From NCBI GenBank assembly GCA_017459865.1, contig JAFUCD010000015.1, positions 1 to 45,455 of the forward strand: DNA of 45,455 nucleotides, read 5' to 3'. Made by a program: the position numbers and the translations under genes. This document shows positions 1-7,418 of this stretch, piece after piece. How positions within the stretch are numbered: position 1 is the stretch's first letter; every line of letters begins with the position of its first letter. Below the pieces are notes generated by a model that saw only the letters and a list, made by a program, of their open reading frames with translations, did not search any database and was not told the DNA's origin. This stretch comes from Oscillospiraceae bacterium. GTDB taxonomy: Bacteria; Bacillota_A; Clostridia; Oscillospirales; Oscillospiraceae.

Positions 1-3
1 CGA

Positions 4-86
4 CAGCCGACTCTTTCTCAAGAGCCGGCTGCCGTTATTTTAAAGTTTTTCGGGACTGCCTCTTTTGAGACAGCCCCTTATAATTT
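4..86 (+). terminator. Two tandem hairpins ending an upstream gene
   Basis: Positions 4-15 pair with 20-31 (one mismatch, 4-base loop), and positions 52-62 pair with 67-77 (two mismatches) before an AT-rich run. I read them as transcription terminators of a gene that lies left of the window. The run after the second hairpin also contains TATAAT at 79-84, which could be the -10 box of the next gene, but no convincing -35 box lies at the right distance. Confidence 0.45.
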
Positions 87-120
87 CAATATCATCTCTA
101 GAAGGAGGGGCGGTCAGACC

Positions 121-1011
121 ATGGCAAACTATTGCTATTACGAGGTTCGGGCAAAGGGTTCAGAAAAGGCTCGAATGCTGGTGTATTACTCCATGCCTTG
201 TGTTGAACAGAAAGAAATCATTTATCATCACAACGGTGAGATCTGTTTCACAGGCAGTTGCAAATGGGACATCGATTACGGAGTAGATGAGGATAAGACG
301 ATCGATTTCGAGCTTTCAAAGTTGAGAGGCAAAGTTCTGGAAACGAGAGGAGAGCAGTTATGGGACGTCTCCCTGGCTAAAAAAGCGCGCGCGTTCGATT
401 GTGAGATCATGGTTCACTCATGGTCAGAAGAGTCTGAATTTAATCTCTTCGTGCAATATGATAATGACGGTTCTCTGGCTAAGACTTTGAGTTTCCCTTA
501 CAGCGACGATTATGAGTGCTCCGAATCATTTGATTGGGATCTGCTGGAGTTCAAAGACCCCAACAAACCGAATGATGACATTGCTGCTTACTACGCATTT
601 GGTCATGGCAATGAGTTTAAGATGTTTGCTGTGACTTATGAAAACCCGATCCTCAAAGAAATATTAGAGCGGTATCATTACACCTCCGACAGTTTTGAAA
701 ATCCCTGCGATCTGAATCACGGAAAGCCGCTTGATGATACGGTTCCCGATTATCACGGCGTAAAAACGATTCGCGACTTTACAAAAACGCTGAACAGCGT
801 CTTGGTGCATTACGGCAGCGGCGATCCCGGGATGAAAGAGGAAATGATTACACGACAGGAGGAAATTGCCGCAGCATTCGTTTCTATAGACGGGACCTCC
901 CAGGAAACATTTAATGAGGATATCGGTTTTGGACAGGCTTGCGGATATGATTTTCAGTTGGAAAACGGAGTGTACTGCGCAACCTACCGCACAGAAGACG
1001 GTGGATGGTGA
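121..1011 (+). CDS. Hypothetical protein of a family starting MA..YCY
   Basis: This 296-residue protein is not recognised. It is acidic and rich in Tyr, Phe, Asp and Glu, with no signal peptide and no membrane segment, so it is probably cytosolic. The start is fixed by a strong GAAGGAGG box at about 101-108. Its first residues (MANYCYYEV) resemble those of the 155-residue protein at 11096-11563 (MACSSYCYFTV), and both have a central acidic part, so the two may be distant relatives. The gene is monocistronic: a terminator hairpin follows at 1031-1071 and the next gene is convergent. Its base composition is more AT-rich than the housekeeping genes here, which suggests an accessory gene. No function can be assigned. 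Confidence 0.75.
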   Translation: MANYCYYEVRAKGSEKARMLVYYSMPCVEQKEIIYHHNGEICFTGSCKWDIDYGVDEDKTIDFELSKLRGKVLETRGEQLWDVSLAKKARAFDCEIMVHSWSEESEFNLFVQYDNDGSLAKTLSFPYSDDYECSESFDWDLLEFKDPNKPNDDIAAYYAFGHGNEFKMFAVTYENPILKEILERYHYTSDSFENPCDLNHGKPLDDTVPDYHGVKTIRDFTKTLNSVLVHYGSGDPGMKEEMITRQEEIAAAFVSIDGTSQETFNEDIGFGQACGYDFQLENGVYCATYRTEDGGW

Positions 1012-1030
1012 TCTGAATCATCACATTCTT

Positions 1031-1071
1031 GAAGAGCTCAGGCGTGAATCAGCGCCTGAGCTCTTCTTTTT
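1031..1071 (+). terminator. Intrinsic terminator
   Basis: A perfect 14-bp stem (1031-1044 with 1053-1066, 8-base loop) is followed by five T residues on the plus strand. It ends the gene at 121-1011 and lies between two convergent genes. The minus strand has no T-run after the stem, so termination there is less certain. Confidence 0.85.
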
Positions 1072-1096
1072 CAGATTTTCCATGTGGAAAAGGCAT

Positions 1097-2461
1097 TCAT
1101 ATCTCTTCCTTCCGCAGGATGAGCTTCATCGCCCATGGGGGTACGTCGTAGTTGTTCAGCTCCTCGTCCAGGAAGACGAAGGCGGTCTCGTAGTCCGGCA
1201 TCTGCTCCGGGAAAGTGCCAAAGCCGTCCGTGAAGTAGATCAAACCCTTGAGATTCTGAAACTCCTGCTTCTCCCGCAGCCAGTCCACATAGGAAAACAC
1301 GGGGCGGAAGTCCGTGCCGCCGAGTCCGCGGATCTGCATGGTTTTCAGATACGCGTCGAACTCCTCCTGCGAGGTGATCTTCGCGTCCTCCTGAATCGTG
1401 GCGTCGCACTGGATGATGTGCAGATTGATCTTCGTGAAGAAGCTCTCCGTGGTCTTGAGGATGTTCCACGTCTTCTGCACGAAGCGCTGCACCGTCTCGC
1501 CCGCGACGGAGCCGGAGGTGTCGATGGCGACGACGAACTCCTTCACGCGCTTGACCTCTTTATACTCCAGCGGCTCGACGAGGGGCATGTTGTCATACAG
1601 CTGCAGCCCGTAGGTATAGAAGATATAGTCGAACTCATCGTCGTTCATCTGCATGACCTCGCCCATGACGGCGAAGCGGCGCAGGAACTCGGAATAGTCG
1701 TATCGCTCCCGGTTGATCTCCCGGAGGTTCTGGAGCATAGCGGCAGGGTCCTTGCCCTGCCCTTTGGAGAAGGTCTCCATGTCCATCTGCATGCGCTCGG
1801 AGACGCTCTGCCAGTCGGCCTCGGAGCCGAGGGCGGCCTCGCCGGAAGCAGCGGACGGGCCGCCGGGGGCGTCGGCCCCTGCGGATGCGCGGGAGGCGCC
1901 GAGGCCCAGGGCTGCTTTTTCCTCGTCTGTCATGTACCAGATCCGATGATCGTCGGCGTAGAACAGGCCGCGCAGGTCGGCCAGTTCCGCGCCGGAGCGG
2001 TTCTGATCGAGAAAATGCCGATAGAGCTTCTCCGCCGTGAGCTGTCCGACAGTCTGCTCCAGCCTTTGAAGCTCCGCCTGCTGCCGTGCCTCTCGCCCGG
2101 CGGAGGCCGCCTTGAGTCCGAGACCGGTGATCGTGTGCTCCACGGCGATGTCGCAGGCGAGATCCCACGCCGGCTGATCGATCAGCATGTGCACAAACAT
2201 GTGGCGGAAAACGCAGTGGAGCAGTGCGTGCAGATAGCCCCGCACGCAGAGGGCACGGTCTGCCTTATACTGCCGCAGGATGTGCCGCGGGTCATAGGCG
2301 AGCATGCGCCCGTCCGTGGCGAAGGAGATCTCCTCCGTCTGCATCGGCTCCAGGCGGCTCACCGCAGCGTCCAGAAAGCGCAGGTTCACCAAAAGTGTGT
2401 TGCGCGAGAGCGTCAGCACGTCGGCGGCGAGCTTATTTCGTTTTTCCAGTTGTTCGTCCAT
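1097..2461 (-). CDS. DUF2201 putative metallopeptidase / VWA-like protein
   Basis: The 454-residue protein matches the two-domain DUF2201 family. The N-terminal part (about 1-130) is the putative metallopeptidase region with HALLH at residues 78-82 in an HxxxH arrangement and a further H at 87. A variable Ala/Gly-rich linker follows at about 185-215. The C-terminal half is a von Willebrand factor A-like domain with an intact metal-site motif DTSGS at 314-318 and a later FTDG. The family is usually paired with a MoxR-type AAA ATPase and thought to act as a chaperone-like pair; no such ATPase gene is visible nearby. The ATG at 2461 is preferred because a GGAG box lies nine bases upstream; a TTG at 2476 is the alternative. 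It is the last gene of a leftward operon. Confidence 0.85.
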   Translation of the reverse strand: MDEQLEKRNKLAADVLTLSRNTLLVNLRFLDAAVSRLEPMQTEEISFATDGRMLAYDPRHILRQYKADRALCVRGYLHALLHCVFRHMFVHMLIDQPAWDLACDIAVEHTITGLGLKAASAGREARQQAELQRLEQTVGQLTAEKLYRHFLDQNRSGAELADLRGLFYADDHRIWYMTDEEKAALGLGASRASAGADAPGGPSAASGEAALGSEADWQSVSERMQMDMETFSKGQGKDPAAMLQNLREINRERYDYSEFLRRFAVMGEVMQMNDDEFDYIFYTYGLQLYDNMPLVEPLEYKEVKRVKEFVVAIDTSGSVAGETVQRFVQKTWNILKTTESFFTKINLHIIQCDATIQEDAKITSQEEFDAYLKTMQIRGLGGTDFRPVFSYVDWLREKQEFQNLKGLIYFTDGFGTFPEQMPDYETAFVFLDEELNNYDVPPWAMKLILRKEEI

Positions 2462-2490
2462 GGTAGAAAACTCCAATGATTATTAGCGGC

Positions 2491-4191
2491 TTAGCGCCGA
2501 TCTTCCATAGAAAGGAGTCTGCCCGACAGCTCGTTGAAATGCCGCTCCGAAATGATCTCGATTCCCAGTTCCCGCGCCTTCTGTGCTTTGCTGCTGTCTG
2601 AATCTGGATCGTTCACAATGAGATAGTCCACCTTAGCCGTCAGTGAAGATACAAGTTGCGCGCCTTTTTCCTGAATAAAGGCTTTTAGCTCATTACGGTT
2701 TTCAAATGTATCCAACTTACCTGTCACAGCAATGTTGAGCCCCTCGATTCCGTCTTTCCCCTGACGGGCTACGGTACGGTCAAAGATCGTATCCTGTTCT
2801 TTTTCTTTTCGCCGCTCGACGCTCTTTTTTTGCTTGGTACTGATTTTGTTGGCCTGATAGTCCAGCATCATTGCGATCAATTCCGCTTTTCCGGACTTTT
2901 GGGCGGCTTCAACATAAAGTTCCACGCTTTTAGGCGTGATTAGTTTTTCTCTGTGCATAAGTTCAAGCAATGGTTGGTATGAAATCGCCTGATCAACCAG
3001 TTTTGCACAATTCGTTTTAATATATTTACAATGGCTTTCATATCGAGGGTCTCTTTTTCCTCCATCTTCGGCATAGCAGAGCACCGCATTCATGCGCAAC
3101 TGTGCCGGGAGCCGGGAAATATCGGGTATTGAGATTCGCATATCCTTGTTCTCCGGAAAAACGTCCTTTGCTATTTCTTGAACAGATTCCGGAATCGACA
3201 CATGCATCAAATGGCTGCAAAATACAAAAGCCATCTCTCCGATATGGGTCACTCCCTCTGGGATTGTCAGGCTGGTCAGACCGCTGCAATTATAAAACGC
3301 ATACTCACCAATACTCTCCAGTCCATCTGGCATTGATATCGTTGTCAGCTCTCGGCAACCATTAAATGCATTTTTAGCGATTTTTGTAACGCCTACCGGA
3401 ATTGTCAAATCTCCTCCAGCGCCGCAATAACCAAAGAGTATTCCACTTATAATAATAAAGCCGTTCTCATCCTCCAAGGCGTTGCAATGCGAAAAAGCTC
3501 CGTCTCCAATAGCCGTAACAATCTCCGGTATAGATAAGTCTGTCAATTTCTCGCAATATGCGAATGCTGAATCGCCAATACTTGTCACGCCCTCGGGGAT
3601 CAAAACAGTATTCAAATTTCGGCATCCGAAAAAGGTAGAACTTTTAATCTCGACCAGCCTTTCCGGAAGTCTGATCATTGTAAGTGCCTCACACCCAAGA
3701 AATGCAGATGTACCAATTTGAGTCACGCTCTCTGGAATAGTGATATCTGTCAAACTACTGCAATCGCGGAACGCTTCATCTCCAATTGAATTTACACTTT
3801 TTGATATTGATACACCTGTTAAGTTCTTGCAGCTGCGAAATGCGCGGTTTTCGATTTTTGTCACGCCGACAGCAATCGAATATGTCCCGCTTTTTCCGCA
3901 TGGGCACCGGATCAATATCGTTTTATCTTTATTGAACAGCACGCCGTTATCCGAAGCAAAATGATGGTTGCCAGGGTCGACGCGTATTTCCGCCAGATTC
4001 ATGCAATCGAAAGCGCCTAACCCGATCGATACTACGCTGTCAGGGATTGACACGCTCGTCACTGCGCTTCCTTTTTTGAAAAAAGCAGTTCCCAAAATTC
4101 CCGTAACACCTGATGGGATAACTACATCTCCGCCCTTTGCTGTATATTCTTCTAAAATGCCGTTTTTTATCACAAAGCCCTTCGTGCCCAT
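2491..4191 (-). CDS. Leucine-rich-repeat (BspA-type) protein with C-terminal BRCT domain
   Basis: Residues about 20-345 form repeats of the LRR_5/BspA type: short units with the pattern 'V..IG..AF..C..L..I.IP' recur about a dozen times. Residues about 350-480 form a helical linker with a Lys/Glu-rich part. Residues about 484-557 match a BRCT domain of the bacterial DNA ligase type (start GLNIAVTGKL, then a VDYLIV strand). BspA-type repeats are usually on secreted or surface proteins, but there is no signal peptide and no anchor here, so the protein is probably cytosolic. The start has a near-perfect AAGGAGGT box. The gene sits between an unknown gene (21 bp upstream) and the DUF2201 gene. The fusion suggests a protein that recognises proteins with its repeats and phosphopeptides or DNA ends with BRCT, which is inference. 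The gene is AT-richer than its neighbours. Confidence 0.85.
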   Translation of the reverse strand: MGTKGFVIKNGILEEYTAKGGDVVIPSGVTGILGTAFFKKGSAVTSVSIPDSVVSIGLGAFDCMNLAEIRVDPGNHHFASDNGVLFNKDKTILIRCPCGKSGTYSIAVGVTKIENRAFRSCKNLTGVSISKSVNSIGDEAFRDCSSLTDITIPESVTQIGTSAFLGCEALTMIRLPERLVEIKSSTFFGCRNLNTVLIPEGVTSIGDSAFAYCEKLTDLSIPEIVTAIGDGAFSHCNALEDENGFIIISGILFGYCGAGGDLTIPVGVTKIAKNAFNGCRELTTISMPDGLESIGEYAFYNCSGLTSLTIPEGVTHIGEMAFVFCSHLMHVSIPESVQEIAKDVFPENKDMRISIPDISRLPAQLRMNAVLCYAEDGGKRDPRYESHCKYIKTNCAKLVDQAISYQPLLELMHREKLITPKSVELYVEAAQKSGKAELIAMMLDYQANKISTKQKKSVERRKEKEQDTIFDRTVARQGKDGIEGLNIAVTGKLDTFENRNELKAFIQEKGAQLVSSLTAKVDYLIVNDPDSDSSKAQKARELGIEIISERHFNELSGRLLSMEDRR

Positions 4192-4212
4192 AATCTGTAC
4201 CTCCTTGTGCGT

Positions 4213-4812
4213 TTACCCCTGAAAGACCATTTCCGGATAGCCGTGATCCTCCAGATCCACGCCGATGGCAGAGCGATACGCGCGGCGGATGGGGCCGGGC
4301 TCAATGTGCAGATGCGGCTTCTCGCCGTGGAAATAGTCCAGCCCAGTCGCGTCCAGCACGACAGGGAGGAAATCCATCTGCCGCTTCATGCCCGTCTGGA
4401 TGCGCACAGAATTGTTCACCCATGCTGGCTCCGCTTTTGGATCTGGCTGCAACATCGGCAGACGGACGCGCTTGGCGGAAAGCACGCAATTGTGCTCATT
4501 CATCGCGAGGGCAAAGAGATAGGCGGCCAGATGCTTTGCGGTCGCGACGGCGGCCTTCTGCTCAGCGGCCTCACCCTCGCCCTCTCCCAGTCGGTCGCGG
4601 TAGAGCGGGGCAAGCGCAAAGGGGAGCTTGTCAATGGTGCCGTAGGTCAGATCCAGCGGATAGCCAGCCTCCTCGGAATACTCCAGCACGTCCTGCACAT
4701 ATCCGCCGAGCATGATCTGCGCCATCTCGTCCATGCGCATTTCCGGCGCAATCTCGCGGCCGGCACTCTCGAGCATCTGCGCGACCTTGATATTTTTCAG
4801 CATGAGTTCCAT
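4213..4812 (-). CDS. Hypothetical protein in the WYL operon
   Basis: I do not recognise this 199-residue protein. It is soluble, mixed alpha/beta in appearance, with a Glu/Ala-rich stretch near residue 80 and a C-terminal part rich in Pro, His and Tyr. The start at 4812 is supported by a TAAGGAGA box that overlaps the stop codon of the preceding 72-residue gene, indicating translational coupling. The shared operon with a WYL regulator, a 72-residue protein and the LRR-BRCT protein implies a joint role, but the sequence gives no catalytic motif. Confidence 0.7.
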   Translation of the reverse strand: MELMLKNIKVAQMLESAGREIAPEMRMDEMAQIMLGGYVQDVLEYSEEAGYPLDLTYGTIDKLPFALAPLYRDRLGEGEGEAAEQKAAVATAKHLAAYLFALAMNEHNCVLSAKRVRLPMLQPDPKAEPAWVNNSVRIQTGMKRQMDFLPVVLDATGLDYFHGEKPHLHIEPGPIRRAYRSAIGVDLEDHGYPEMVFQG

Positions 4813-4824
4813 ATTTCGTTCTCC

Positions 4825-5043
4825 TTACCGATTCAAATAGTCTTCCAGCGTGTTCAGATCCTGCCGGGTGAAGTTGTTGGGGTTGATGCCGCAGCGGGAA
4901 CAGGCGCGATCGAAGTCCGCGCGGCTGATGTGGCTCTTGCCGGTCTTCAACAGCTCGTTTGCCACGGCGATGATATGATCGTCACGGATGCCGTTGTAGC
5001 CCGCCTCGTCGATGGCGGCGAGCATCCAGGGTTCGTAGGTCAT
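4825..5043 (-). CDS. Small hypothetical protein (72 residues)
   Basis: This short gene begins with ATG at 5043 inside an ATGA overlap with the stop codon of the WYL gene, with a GGAGGGA box seven bases upstream; its own stop overlaps the ribosome binding site of the next gene. The protein is predicted to be all-helical and has a CSRC motif near residue 46 but no recognised domain. The tight coupling on both sides makes it a real gene despite its size. Longer reading frames extending upstream in this frame are shadows of the WYL gene. Confidence 0.7.
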   Translation of the reverse strand: MTYEPWMLAAIDEAGYNGIRDDHIIAVANELLKTGKSHISRADFDRACSRCGINPNNFTRQDLNTLEDYLNR

Positions 5044-6020
5044 GGTGTTCCCTCCATCGCGGCGCGCAGCCGCTCGTGATAGGCTTCCTTCACATGCTCC
5101 GGCGCTTCGATGCGGATGCCGCCGCCGAACTCGAAGACCCAGCTGTAGAACGTGGGGCTGAGGGCGACCTCCACCGTGGTGCGGAAGTGGTTCGCGTCCA
5201 CGCGCTCGGTTTTTGTCTTCTCTCCGAAGTGGTCCAGCACGGTGTTCATCATGCCGTCGTCGCACAAGAGCGTGACGCGCTCGTGCTCCTTGTCGAAGAG
5301 GTGAAACGCCTTTTCCGAGAAGTCCGCGATGGTATAGTCCTTCGGGCGCGGTACAGCCTTTTCCTCCAGCAGCTTCGGCACGCTGTAAATACGGTCGACA
5401 CGGAAGGTCGCAACCTTGCCGTGCTTTTCCGAGAAGCCGACGACGTAATAAAAATCGCCGTTCCACGTGAGTGTGTAGGGGCTGAAGACATAGGCCGCGC
5501 CGTCGTTTTTGAGCTTCCGGCGCTTGTCGCCGTCAAAGGCGAAGTAGAAAAACGAGATCTTGCGCTTTCGGTTGATCGCCTCGTTGATGACGTCCATGAT
5601 GTAATAGATCTGCTCGTTTTTCGGCTTGATGCGGTCGGAAATGCTGATGTTGCGCTTGAGCTCCCCGGCCTGATGGCTCCCCGCGAGGGCGGTGAGCTTT
5701 TCCACCAGCACACGGCTTTTCTTTTCGGTGATGAACTTCGAGGACTCCACCGCGTCGATCAGCAGCTTCAGCTCCGGGAGCTCGAAGGCGCGGGAAGCAA
5801 GATAGTATTTGTTCTGCGTGGAGCGGATCGTGACGACGTCATACCCCGCCGCCTCCAGCGCGGCGATGTCCTTCTGGATCGTGATGCGGTAGGTCTCGAT
5901 GCCCCAGCGGGTCTTGAGCACGGTCTCCAGCTGGGCGGTGGAGATCGGGTGCTGCTCGTCGGTGGATTCCCGCAGGATCTGCAGGATCCGCAGCAGACGC
6001 ACACGGCTGTCGTTTTCCAT
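5040..6020 (-). CDS. WYL-domain transcriptional regulator
   Basis: This 326-residue protein has an N-terminal winged helix-turn-helix (about 1-75, including a segment that reads like a DeoR-type HTH), a WYL domain at about 135-230 with the strands 'KISFFYF', 'SPYTLTWNGDFYYVVG' and 'VATFRVDRI', and a C-terminal WCX-like region. WYL regulators sense ligands, often nucleic acids or nucleotides, and control defence or stress genes. ATG at 6020 was chosen because an AAAGGAGG box lies just upstream; a longer frame to 6200 runs through repeats and lacks a ribosome binding site. It heads the leftward operon that ends at 1097 and probably regulates it. Confidence 0.88.
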   Translation of the reverse strand: MENDSRVRLLRILQILRESTDEQHPISTAQLETVLKTRWGIETYRITIQKDIAALEAAGYDVVTIRSTQNKYYLASRAFELPELKLLIDAVESSKFITEKKSRVLVEKLTALAGSHQAGELKRNISISDRIKPKNEQIYYIMDVINEAINRKRKISFFYFAFDGDKRRKLKNDGAAYVFSPYTLTWNGDFYYVVGFSEKHGKVATFRVDRIYSVPKLLEEKAVPRPKDYTIADFSEKAFHLFDKEHERVTLLCDDGMMNTVLDHFGEKTKTERVDANHFRTTVEVALSPTFYSWVFEFGGGIRIEAPEHVKEAYHERLRAAMEGTP

Positions 6021-6070
6021 GGGTAATGCCTCCTTTTCGGATACGGACTGTGCTCCATTATTGTTTGTAG

Positions 6071-6140
6071 GGACAGGGCTTGCCCTGTCCGCCCTTCGAA
6101 CACGCACTGGGAAAGCGGGAGGGGCAAGCCCCTCCCCTAC
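6071..6140. repeat. Two short REP-like hairpins
   Basis: Two compact palindromes lie in the WYL leader: 6071-6079 with 6082-6090, and 6117-6125 with 6128-6136, each with a two-base loop. One boundary of each carries the CCCCTAC (or complementary GTAGGG) signature that recurs beside hairpins at 6723-6746, 20389-20462, 36229-36257 and 45266-45288. They look like dispersed REP-type elements. Confidence 0.6.
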
Positions 6141-6166
6141 GGATTCTCTGTTCGTGCTCCGTAAGA

Positions 6167-6303
6167 AATGCGCAAAAGGGACGCCCGCAGGCCTATGCAC
6201 TTGCGGCGTCCCTTTCTCAATATTCTGTTTTGATTATACCAGTGGTGTTGCCATATTGCAACAGAAACATGCGCAGGAGGTGTCGCGGATTTGCGGCAGC
6301 TTA
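6167..6303 (-). repeat. Repeat B, copy 1: stop codon, promoter and hairpin
   Basis: This 137-bp unit is about 92 percent identical to 6758-6895. Read leftward it starts with the TAA stop of the gene at 6301, then carries a -35 box TTGCAA (6256-6261), a 17-bp spacer, a -10 box TATAAT (6233-6238), and about 20 bp further a stem of 11 bp (6175-6185 with 6205-6215) followed by four T residues. Transcription from the promoter would meet the hairpin after about 15 bases, so the product would be a tiny RNA or an attenuated leader of the WYL gene. Confidence 0.7.
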
Positions 6304-6537
6304 ATTCAAGCCAAGGCGCTGCTTTATCTCCTCTACAGAGTAGCCGAACACTTCAGAGGTTTTTTCGAAGCTCCACCCGGCATCCAGACACTCTTTGATT
6401 TCATCCCATTCTTCCGTGATATCGAGCGTTTCCTTGATTTGCTCCCTTGGAATCCCTGTCATTTCTGCCATTTCATCCAGACTCAGAGACTCTGACATTG
6501 CTTCCAGTATTTCTTTACTGATGCCCATACCATCCAT
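6301..6537 (-). CDS. Small acidic hypothetical protein
   Basis: The 78-residue product is acidic and helical, with two successive helical hairpins (around 'LSLDEMAEMTGIPREQI' and 'GWSFEKTSEVFGYSVEEI') that resemble HTH or Sigma-70 region 4-like helices, although no DNA-binding residues stand out. ATG at 6537 is preferred over TTG at 6546 because the AAAGGAG box is nine bases from the ATG. It is transcribed from the promoter in repeat A at 6580-6608 and ends exactly where repeat B begins. Function unknown. Confidence 0.65.
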   Translation of the reverse strand: MDGMGISKEILEAMSESLSLDEMAEMTGIPREQIKETLDITEEWDEIKECLDAGWSFEKTSEVFGYSVEEIKQRLGLN

Positions 6538-6557
6538 TGTGAACAACTCCTTTGTTT

Positions 6558-6664
6558 TTCAGCCTTCGCTGTACCTCAAATTATATATATATATATATTC
6601 AAAGTCAATCACAAATCGCCCGGAAACGCGCCAAACCGCCGCAGGTGCGGCGGTTTGGCGACAG
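6558..6664 (-). repeat. Repeat A, copy 1: hairpin plus (TA)n-spacer promoter
   Basis: One of five related units (others at 7310, 8862, 9516 and 11584). Read leftward it contains a perfect 15-bp stem with a two-base centre (6629-6660), then TTGACT (6603-6608), a 17-bp spacer made mainly of TA dinucleotides, TATAAT (6580-6585) and a conserved leader ending just before the ribosome binding site of the next gene. The stem is not followed by a T-run, so it may block 3' decay or pause polymerase rather than terminate. Confidence 0.8.
6580..6608 (-). promoter_or_regulatory. Promoter of the 78-residue gene (repeat A)
   Basis: TTGACT at 6603-6608 and TATAAT at 6580-6585 are separated by the optimal 17 bp. 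The spacer is a TA-dinucleotide run, so its length can change by replication slippage. The expected start point is near 6573, about 36 bases before the ATG. Confidence 0.8.
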
Positions 6665-6722
6665 TAGTGCAGGGCTTCCCCTTATGGAAATCGTAGGTGC
6701 GCCCGCCGTATCCTTCACAAAC

Positions 6723-6746
6723 GGGCCATTCGTGAATGGCCCCTAC
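6723..6746. repeat. REP-like hairpin
   Basis: GGGCCATTC (6723-6731) pairs with GAATGGCCC (6734-6742) and is followed by the CTAC signature. It lies in the 346-bp gene-free stretch between 6547 and 6892, which also contains repeat A copy 1 and repeat B copy 2; the remaining bases at 6665-6722 show nothing recognisable. Confidence 0.55.
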
Positions 6747-6757
6747 AGGCAAGGGGA

Positions 6758-6895
6758 AAATGCGCAAAAGGGACGTCCACAGGTCTATGCACTTGCGGCG
6801 TCCCTTTCTCACTATTCTGTTTTGATTATATCAGTGGTGTTGCCATATTGCAACAGAAAGATGTGTGGGAGGTGTTGCGGATTTGCGGCAGCTTA
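6758..6895 (-). repeat. Repeat B, copy 2: stop codon, promoter and hairpin
   Basis: Second copy of the 137-bp unit. The stop codon of the gene at 6893 is its first base group. Read leftward it has TTGCAA (6848-6853), 17 bp, TATAAT (6825-6830), then a stem 6767-6777 with 6797-6807. A C-to-T change in one arm, relative to copy 1, is tolerated as a G-U pair, so the stem is kept although the two copies differ at about eleven positions. Confidence 0.7.
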
Positions 6896-7288
6896 TTCGT
6901 CCTCGTCGTACTCATCATCCTCATCGCGAATCAGCGTAATATACAGTCTGCCCTTCCCGGGTTTTTTCTTGATTTCAAACTCAGCATCTTCGTAGGGATC
7001 TGCCACAAATAAAACTCCCTGCATTCCAATTGTAGGAAACTGCTTCTTAATAGCCCTAATAAAGTCTTCGATTTCAGAAGGCATATGATGACCGCTGCAT
7101 TCGAACTCGTCTCCGCCACAGTCTATGACAATTCCGTCCTCATTATCGAGGATGTCAAATACGCCTTTATGTCCATCCTCCGGACCGCCGTCCGCTCGCT
7201 CCACATCTCCAAAGCATTTTGTGTCTTGCACAGTCAGCCATTCTACCATTTCCTGCTTTTGTTCCAGTGTGCAAAAGATCTGCAGCAT
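6893..7288 (-). CDS. Acidic hypothetical protein (131 residues)
   Basis: The product is strongly acidic and ends in an Asp/Glu tail (DEDDEYDEDE). It has a Cys/Gly-rich middle (IVIDCGGDEFECSGHH) and no signal peptide. No family is recognised; its size, acidity and place in an array of unrelated small genes recall immunity proteins of interbacterial toxin systems, which is only an analogy. An AAGGAG box lies ten bases before ATG 7288. The upstream repeat A promoter has a shortened 10-bp spacer, so this gene may currently be poorly expressed. Confidence 0.7.
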   Translation of the reverse strand: MLQIFCTLEQKQEMVEWLTVQDTKCFGDVERADGGPEDGHKGVFDILDNEDGIVIDCGGDEFECSGHHMPSEIEDFIRAIKKQFPTIGMQGVLFVADPYEDAEFEIKKKPGKGRLYITLIRDEDDEYDEDE

Positions 7289-7309
7289 GCCGTTTCAGCT
7301 CCTTATGAT

Positions 7310-7409
7310 TTCAGCCTTCGCTGTACCTCAAATTATATATATATGGAAGTCAATCACAAATCGCCCGGAAACGCGCCAAACCGCCGCAGGTGCGGCGGTT
7401 TGGCGACAG
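7310..7409 (-). repeat. Repeat A, copy 2: promoter with contracted TA tract
   Basis: Same architecture as the copy at 6558-6664, including the perfect stem. TTGACT (7348-7353) and TATAAT (7332-7337) are only 10 bp apart because the TA run is shorter. No alternative -10 box lies 16-18 bp from the -35 box, so this copy should be an inactive or weak promoter for the gene at 6893-7288. Confidence 0.78.
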
Positions 7410-7418
7410 CAATCACAT

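Noticed and set aside
5040..6200. Longer WYL protein starting at 6200
   Set aside because: The extra 60 codons run through REP-like hairpins and repeat B, and only the ATG at 6020 has a ribosome binding site.
6629..6660. The repeat A stem as an intrinsic terminator
   Set aside because: The stem is strong but is followed by CGTTTCCGGGCG on the transcribed strand, without a T-run, so I describe it only as a hairpin.
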